Source: Spodoptera frugiperda
Lineage: Eukaryota; Arthropoda; Insecta; Lepidoptera; Noctuidae
DNA length: 64,000 nt
Reading direction: 5' to 3'
Assembly: GCF_023101765.2 (NCBI RefSeq)
Contig: NC_064236.1
Location: forward strand, 21,512,571-21,576,570
Shown here: in pieces, positions 57,740 to 64,000 of the stretch
Layout of the letters: each line of letters opens with the position of its first letter
Position numbering within the stretch: the stretch's first letter is position 1
Notes under the pieces: model-generated
What the model was told of the DNA's origin: nothing
Database searches by the model: none
The model's input: the letters and a program-made list of their open reading frames with translations, nothing else
Position numbers and translations under genes: made by a program

Positions 57740-57990
57740 CTAGCGGAGCCGACAGACGTTGTAGAATTTGAAAATATGTCGGATCCAATGTAAAACATTC
57801 CAAAATCAACAACTACTAATAAATTAAAAATTAATTTAAAAAAATTTGTCCAGCGGACAAAATTGTGAATCTAAACCATTCTCAGATCCCCTTGAACACA
57901 CACAAAAAAAAAACATCAAAATCGGTCCAGTCGTTTAAGAGAAGTTCAGTGACATACACACTTACAGAAGAATTATATATATAATAAAGA
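57740..57990 (-). mobile_element. HelA Helitron, copy 3
   Basis: Minus-strand element from TCTTTATTATATATATAATT (57990) to GACAACGTCTGTCGGCTCCG-like end at CTAG (57740-57743). A deletion of about 20 bp relative to the other copies removes part of the GACAGGACAAC hairpin region near the 3' end. Confidence 0.85.
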
Positions 57991-57994
57991 TAGT

Positions 57995-58110
57995 TCACCA
58001 TCCCACACCAATACCACGGCCTCACAGAAAACCGACGTGAAACAACACTTGCGTTGTGTTTCGTTGTATCCATGGGCGGCGGCAATTCGGCTTACACCAT
58101 AAAAATCATT
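57995..58110 (+). mobile_element. LINE-m 3' end with internal deletion
   Basis: ACCACGGCCTCACAGAAAAC, CGACGTGAAACAACACTTGC and GTTGTGTTTCGTTGT jump directly to ATCCATGGGCGGCGGCAATT. Compared with 30810-31110 the middle (ACCGGAGGCCC to GCACTTGTAACG) is missing. Confidence 0.72.
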
Positions 58111-58937
58111 TTCAGTTGTTCTTATTACAATGGCTTAGTGTAGTAAAAATATCGACTACATTTTCTGACTGACGTTTTGTGTGAATACTAAACTTAGGTT
58201 CAGATGTTGGTTTAACAAAGTCTCCTAACAATGTAGGGTAAAGCAAATACTTTTCAACTTTACCATTAGGTACCTAAGTACTACGGAATACAAAGAAATT
58301 CCAGAAACATTATTTACAAATACACCAACGAGACACCGCTTTACAAAATAATAAATTCTATTTGTTCGCAATCGATAATTCTCCCTAAGGAACATATTTT
58401 ACCTTGTGCTATTTACATTCACGTGTTTTTTGTTACTTTCCTTCTATTCTAAATACATCGAGGGGTAACAATAAATGGGACACTTCCATCTAATGTCTAC
58501 CGTTAGAGTCACAAACCGGAACGATCCCGGATACGATCCGGATCCGGCACGTGGCCGTAACGACATGCCGACACCGCAATTGTGGTACAAAATTGTTTTA
58601 AATGATTGTATTTATTTTTAAGGGGTGACTTTTGGTTTTCCGTTTTCTATTCGGTGAAATCTTTGGGAATGTTCTTAAGTATTTTTCTTCTTAAAATGAA
58701 CGTTTTCACAAGCGGTTTAGTGTAAGGAAAATAATATAAAATATATTTGTGAGCTTTTAAACTAATAAGAAGTTAAAACACTTACTGCTGTACTCAGAGA
58801 CATTTAATAATTACTTAAACTATTCCTTAGTAACAGTTTTGTGTCGAAAACAATTGCTATTGACTGGGTTAAATAACCATTAAACGACTCTATGTACGGC
58901 GGTTTATTTGTTTATTTATTCAACAACATATTCTTAA
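58111..58937. other. Intergenic, nothing recognised
   Basis: GATCCCGGATACGATCCGGA TCCGG near 58524 is a small GC-rich quasi-palindromic patch. No coding signal. Confidence 0.35.
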
Positions 58938-59242
58938 GGGTGCTTTTCCACCAAAGCTATGTAGCTCTGCTACGAAGATGTAGTAACCTAAGCTGTGACC
59001 GTTTCCACTGGTACTAAGCTATATAGCTATGCGAGGAAGATGCGCAGGTCGAGTATGCGATGTATCAATATTAGGAAAACACACATCCATAGCACGTATC
59101 TTTCCATATTAAAAACATTGCCCAGCTGAGTCCATTTCCATCAGTGCTAAGCTAAGTGTACCAATGAACATGATTGGTGGAAGCCAAACGCATCCACAGC
59201 ATCGTAGCATACTCGTAGCACATCTCTGGTGGAAAAGCAGCC
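58938..59242 (+). mobile_element. MITE-s, copy 3 (305 bp)
   Basis: TTAA at 58934-58937 is followed by GGGTGCTTTTCCACCAAAGC; the right end is CTCTGGTGGAAAAGCAGCC, flanked by AAAT. Inside are GATGCGCAGGTCGAGTATGC, CACACATCCATAGCACGTAT, ATGATTGGTGGAAGCCAAAC. Same orientation as 45881-46208. Confidence 0.87.
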
Positions 59243-59667
59243 AAATCACTACACCACGGAAATTATATTTATGAACGATCATACAAAACTAAAATAACTT
59301 TCACGTCACCACACGACATCACTTTCAAAAGGGAACAAATTTTTTGAGCTGATTTTTAAATATTCTAGATGTTATAATGATCAGTTGAAAAACATATTGA
59401 GCAGTTATTTAATTTAATGGTGGTTGATTAATTATTGTGACAGTAAAACATGGAGAGTAAAAAAATCTATTGGTTGGGTTATTTTATCATACAATGTCAA
59501 TTCTAAAAATAATATTGAGCAGTCCAATAATTAATTGAGCGGTCAAAATACGGAATGAGCGATTCGGCAGATCATGGCGAGCGGTGTATGTGTTACTTAT
59601 GGTGACTTATGTAGGAAATGGTGATTACGACATAATTCTGATCAAACTAATTTGCTATAGTTTCTGT
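59243..59667. other. Intergenic, nothing recognised
   Basis: AT-rich spacer. Confidence 0.3.
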
Positions 59668-59752
59668 AACAATTAACACATTGAACGCCGCGGTGACCGA
59701 CGTTAGCCGAAGATTTTCCAACAGTTTTCTTTTGGCAGTCAAAGACTTAAAT
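59668..59752 (+). repeat. Interspersed repeat, GACCGACGTTAGC family, copy 2
   Basis: AACACATTGAACGCCGCGGT, GACCGACGTTAGCCGAAGAT and CAACAGTTTTCTTTTGGCAG match 55982-56080; the CACCGGTGACC palindrome is shortened here. Confidence 0.65.
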
Positions 59753-59869
59753 AATAATGTTGGTTAAAAATGTAATATGCTGTGCAACAAAAGTTAGTGA
59801 CAGAACCGAATTGCTACAAAACAAAGCTAGTCTTGTTTGTCCTACCCCTAGAGTGTAATTTAAAATCGC

Positions 59870-60055
59870 ATAGGCGCGTAGGAGCGAGGTGGCCCGCGGG
59901 CTGAGGAGCAGGAGGCTGCAAGCGAGCCACAGCCACGGTGGCACAAAGCAACAAGCCGAAGCTACGGAGGTGATCGAAAGCCGTCTGCGACGATTAGACC
60001 GCGCAGCCTGCCGCCAGAGGCCCGCAGTGCCGGAGCCATGACAGAAGCCCTTGCC
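59870..60055. other. GC-rich block of unknown origin
   Basis: GCGAGGTGGCCCGCGGGCTG, GCAAGCGAGCCACAGCCACG, GAAGCTACGGAGGTGATCGA, CCGTCTGCGACGATTAGACC. One plus-strand frame gives ATEVIESRLRRLDRAACRQR, an Arg/Glu-rich segment that could be a relic of a LINE ORF1 or a host exon. A minus-strand 105-codon frame (59747-60064) overlaps. Neither has a recognised domain or good splice signals. Confidence 0.35.
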
Positions 60056-60103
60056 TTTCTTCATTACTATTTAAATACTTATTTTTTATTTTATTTTACT
60101 ACA

Positions 60104-60400
60104 TCATTCATTCATTCATTCATATCGTCACGCCTTTAATCCCCGAAGGGGTAGGCAGAGGTGCACATTATGGCACGTAATGCCACTGTGTACACCCACT
60201 TTTCACAATTTATGTTGTAAGTCCCATGTAATAGGTGGTGAGCCAATTGCCATATACCAGACATTTACAGACTCCTTCCTATCACTGAGAAATTATCGAA
60301 AAACCGCAAAAAGCCCAGTAATACTTCGCCCGCCCCGGGAATCGTACCCGAGATCCCTTGCCCAGCAGTCGCACTTGCAACCACTCGGCCAATGAGGCGG
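60104..60400 (-). mobile_element. SINE-c, full copy with 9-bp target-site duplication
   Basis: TTTACTACA is exact on both sides (60095-60103 and 60401-60409). On the minus strand the order is CCGCCTCATTGGCCGAGTGG (A box), CTGGGCAAGGGATCTCGGGT with ACGATTCCCGG (B box, one change), body, and the tail GGGGATTAAAGGCGTGACGA then (ATGA)n. This copy and 21931-22203 define the family length at about 270-300 bp. Confidence 0.93.
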
Positions 60401-60409
60401 TTTACTACA

Positions 60410-61364
60410 ACATTATATTTATATAATGGTTTAGAATGAAATTTATTACCGACAAATTCTGATTTATTACTGCCCACACGTAACCGCTGATTTAATAATT
60501 TTTACCGCTGATTTAATTATATTTCTGATCAATTCTATATTCACTGATCCATTTCATAATTTTTTATTACTCATTTTTGTATATTTTACTGCTTAGTTTT
60601 AACTGCTAAACTACATAGTTATTAAACGTGCTATTTATAATTTTTAACTTACCAAAACTGATTTTAAAATCATACCGTAACTAGCGAATACATCAAATAT
60701 CATCGCTCAATTAAGCTATTAAAGAAACAAATAAGAATTAAGTTCAGATAATGTATCCTCGCATCAATAATTTAATTCGTGCTTCCCTTAGCTTCTTAGG
60801 GTGTCCAAAACCCATTTGATATTTTTTTTAGGTTGAAATGAGCATGTCCCTATTTGTCTGATTACCGGACACGTGCCTAAGTCGGGGCGACTGTTTACAG
60901 CACAACTGGGACTCGAATACTACTGTTATGAAATTATACGGGAATTTTACGCACAATTTATGTAGCAGGGTGAAGATCGGTGGGAATATCGTCATGGTGT
61001 TGCAGTTTGTTTTTCTATAAGAGTTTTTGTTAGCCTGTAGTAACGTATGTTTATTTACGGTCGGTAACAATAACCTATTTAGAAATTGGCCTAGTAACAA
61101 AATTTTAGTTCCGTCAGCCTCTTTTGAAAACTGACGATTATTTCTCTGGTAAGCAAACAAACAATTGATATTGAAGCTGGCTGACAGATCACTAGTCCTA
61201 TATTTATAAAACTGATATTTATTTATTATTGATACACCACCTTCAAGAATGGTTTTCGTTTCTATTTTCTACAATCATTGTAATGTAGGCACATCTTCAA
61301 ATGTATGTATTGAAGCTAAAAAAGTGACACACATATTTTCAAAAATAGCGCACATTTAATAGGC
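60410..61364. other. Intergenic, nothing recognised
   Basis: AT-rich. A minus-strand 110-codon frame at 60828-61160 has an ATG-less start and no recognised motif. Confidence 0.35.
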
Positions 61365-61580
61365 ATGTTTCCTACTAGTCAAATTCAATACTTTTTTTGA
61401 AACGTCAAAAACTATATTTTCTATGAACTTTGTATGAAATACTCTATTATGACGTCATAAGTTTTTGATGTCAAATAGCAGATTTATTTTCAAATTGATG
61501 AATGAGAGTGTGATTATTTTTGAATATTTTATTGTATTGAAAAGTTGTAATAATTTATTTTTGACTCAGTCATCATCCCT
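61365..61580 (-). repeat. Rep-T, copy 3 (inverted)
   Basis: ATGTTTCCTACTAGTCAAAT, TCAATACTTTTTTTGAAACG, CTATTATGACGTCATAAG, TGAATGAGAGTGTGATTATT and TTGACTCAGTCATCATC. It keeps an intact TTATGACGTCATAA palindrome. Confidence 0.82.
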
Positions 61581-64000
61581 GTTCCCTGATACCATAATAT
61601 TCAAATATCGAAGGGCATAGAGGTGAGAAGGCAAAATTCTGGAAACCTTTACATATAGCTCATGAAATAAAATGCGAAAGTGTCAGGCGTCTCCCATGAG
61701 AGCAAGTGTCGTGGGTCACGCGTGTGCCAATAGCAAATAGATTAGATTATACATTTTGAACGGACGAACCGTATCGGTTTGCTATATACGGCCTTTTTAT
61801 TTAACCCAACATCCAAATTCTAGTGTTTCTCACTCTACTTTACTCTATTACTTTTTTTGTAATATATTTTGTTCTAAAGTTGCTATATTGTTAGGGTTTT
61901 TGGAACTATAAGTATGAGTAATACATTAATAAAATAGTGGATGAAACTGTTTGTCAATTTCTTTTTGAAAACAAACTGCGTATGTTGCGTCGATACCCAC
62001 TTCTTTGCATACATAGGCTAAAATTGCTTTATTCAGGTTTTGCGCACATTGTTAATTACAAAACTTAATTTGCTGTTTTGAACAGATGTGTGGTTTTAAG
62101 AATTTAACAACACGTGTGAGACCTTTTTATACATCGTGAAATTATGTATTCCAAAGATCTTATAAAAACAATATTATAGTTCTGATTCAGGTACAACAAT
62201 GAATACTTAGCTTCATTTGAGGCTTAATCACAGCCGCCCTTCTTACTTGCTGGTTTACTATACAAAGTTCAACAGTTAGTCAAAAATTATCATTTCTTAC
62301 ATAACAATGTCAACGCAATTTCTTATTCTTCAAAATAAAAACCGTTTCTTAAAACGACAATGTTACCGTTATTATCAATATTATACAATTTCACTTAAGT
62401 AGAACCGAACAAACTTTACCACGGGTCTAGTGTTGTGCCTAACTGTCAAACCGCTATCACCAATTAGTGAGGTGACATTAATTGTGATGTAAACTTCGGC
62501 AGTGGAGGGGGAAACTCTAAGGCACGCGTAAGCCACGCGCCCAAATTTTGGGGCTTTTACCCTACTCAACTCAACCAAATATCATAGAACTACCCCTCCC
62601 CTCTTCCACGACAAGATCCAAGACCTAAGAGACGAAGTTTGGTAAAGTTGATAGACCAAGTTATACTGGTACCGTGTATAACTCGAACTTTAATGTAAGA
62701 GCACTTATCTGTTATTTCTTTATTGTTGTAATTTTCGGGGGCAGTTGAGTGCTTAATACAGCATACATTTTAGCGTTGAACAAATTTTCGTTGATAGCCA
62801 ACTTTGATGGCACGTTAAAGCATAATATGCTTTCAAATTGAAATGGGAAATGACTGAATTCGACTACATGCTCATATGGTCCGTTGAAAGTGTATTAAAT
62901 TGCAATATTATGTTCCACGGTAAACGCGCGGCGGGTTCTAATGGCCACGATCGGTGTAATTTCACTGGGCTTACATTGTTGCAATCAAAATCAATGGGGT
63001 GTTAAAATTATAGATTTCAAGCGTACATTCAATGGTTACATGAAACGTAAGCTTTAATGAATTGTTTCGATATTGATCGTGTTCGAACGACTATAGAGCA
63101 CGTTTTCCCTGATATTTCTTCAAAAACCGGGATTTACGCGTTCGTTTCAGTGGTATTTACGATTGTATGAAGTACGGTTTTTCCACAAATCGTTTATTTT
63201 ACCAGAGGGTTAACCCCCTATGGTCTTATTATGTAATAATTTATTAAAAATCCTTATTATCCTTACCCAAGGAGCGGTGACAGCGTCATAGCCGGCAAAG
63301 AAAAATAGCCGGTAGCTTGATTATTCAATGAGGACATAGTCTACGTTTCCTGGCGTATTAAGTCATTAGTTCCACGATAATTCCATGTCCTCGGGCTTTT
63401 GTAAGTAGACGGTCGGTCAAAACGCATTGAAAACGCACTAGAAAACCCAGAAATTGATCATTAAGTATGAAACTACACTAAACTTATGAGTAATAATTGA
63501 ATGCTGAATTACAGGTTATTTTTATGCTGAACGATCAACGGCGTGGCATCGAAACTTGCGCGCATTAAAATTGTAAACCGCGCACAAAGGAGAATACGGT
63601 ACGAAGCACCGAATTGTTATCCTTGGGGTTTAATTATGTCTTTGTGGTAGAAAAAAAGAATATTTCATAGTCCTCGGGGAGGTCCTGAAAGGCGAGGTTA
63701 TGACTTGAAGAACGAACTGAATAAGTTGATAACTTGGTAAACTTACCATTACGGCGACAAAGGTTCATTACTCCCTTGAATATTAAATGCGATTGAAACA
63801 TACGTTGTATATTTGGTTCACTAATAGCTTTTCAAGTCACTTTTTAGTTTTGTAAAGTGGGAATTCTAATGTAAATTGGTTAATTTGGTTACAAAAAATG
63901 TTTTAGACTGGACTATTGATTATAATAATTTACTATTAATGGCTAAATAGTACTGCTAACAAAGAACGTGGCAGAGCAAAGTGGTTTCAACTAACAATAT
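61581..64000. other. Intergenic, nothing recognised
   Basis: AT-rich sequence with short open frames below 70 codons. No repeat family of this window recurs here, and no coding motif, tRNA or hairpin of note was seen. Confidence 0.4.

Noticed and set aside
57400..57771. 123-codon open frame as a gene
   Set aside because: It has no ATG, no recognised motif, and its end lies within the HelA Helitron.
59747..60064. 105-codon minus-strand frame with a hydrophobic stretch
   Set aside because: No ATG-supported start beside a signal, overlapping repeat sequence at one end and no recognised domain.
1..64000. A multi-gene or novel defence-like system
   Set aside because: No cluster of intact genes exists; every recognisable coding stretch is a decayed mobile-element ORF or a single candidate exon.

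Overview
The window looks like intergenic or deep intronic nuclear DNA of an insect, most likely a moth or butterfly. It is strongly AT-rich and nearly free of long open reading frames. It is crowded with repeat types typical of Lepidoptera: short Helitrons starting TC and ending CTAG, tRNA-headed SINEs, LINE 3' ends with TTTGAC or poly-A tails, MITEs, and a mariner. Names such as HelA, HelB, SINE-a/b/c, R1-tail, LINE-m, LINE-j, MITE-s and Rep-T are local labels for families recognised only by comparing copies inside this window; no database was searched.

Layout. 1-13 kb: an inverted HelA Helitron, a TIR-bounded element (1278-2012), a SINE-a, a Helitron carrying a nested LINE end (6781-7604), LINE 3' ends and a short HelB Helitron. 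13-24 kb: Rep-T, SINE-a/b/c copies (one SINE-c with an exact target-site duplication), an R1-tail with a target-site duplication and several short Helitrons. 24-31 kb: the 3' part of a non-LTR retrotransposon with recognisable C-terminal reverse-transcriptase-ORF sequence (26270-27180), and LINE-m copies arranged as an inverted pair. 31-38 kb: very AT-rich DNA with small MITEs, hairpins and a 106-bp tandem duplication. 38-40.3 kb: a MITE with 2-bp TA duplications, an R1-like LINE end with a 14-bp target-site duplication, and a Helitron remnant containing a decayed Pif1-type helicase C-terminus. 40-44 kb: AT-rich, little recognised.

At 44.44-45.16 kb lies the only CpG-rich island in the window. 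It contains candidate first or internal coding exons with consensus GTGAGT splice donors on both strands. This is the one place that could belong to a host gene, possibly with a promoter; the product is not recognised.

45-64 kb: three copies of a MITE family with TTAA-like flanks (one interrupted by a Helitron), R1-tail fragments, hairpin elements, an almost complete mariner (51268-52525) whose transposase has all three catalytic aspartates but two in-frame stop codons, further SINEs, and a pair of HelA Helitrons in opposite orientation.

No rRNA, functional tRNA, CRISPR array or multi-gene system was seen. The genes here are relics of independent mobile elements and do not form a pathway. 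Their nesting gives a relative history of insertions.
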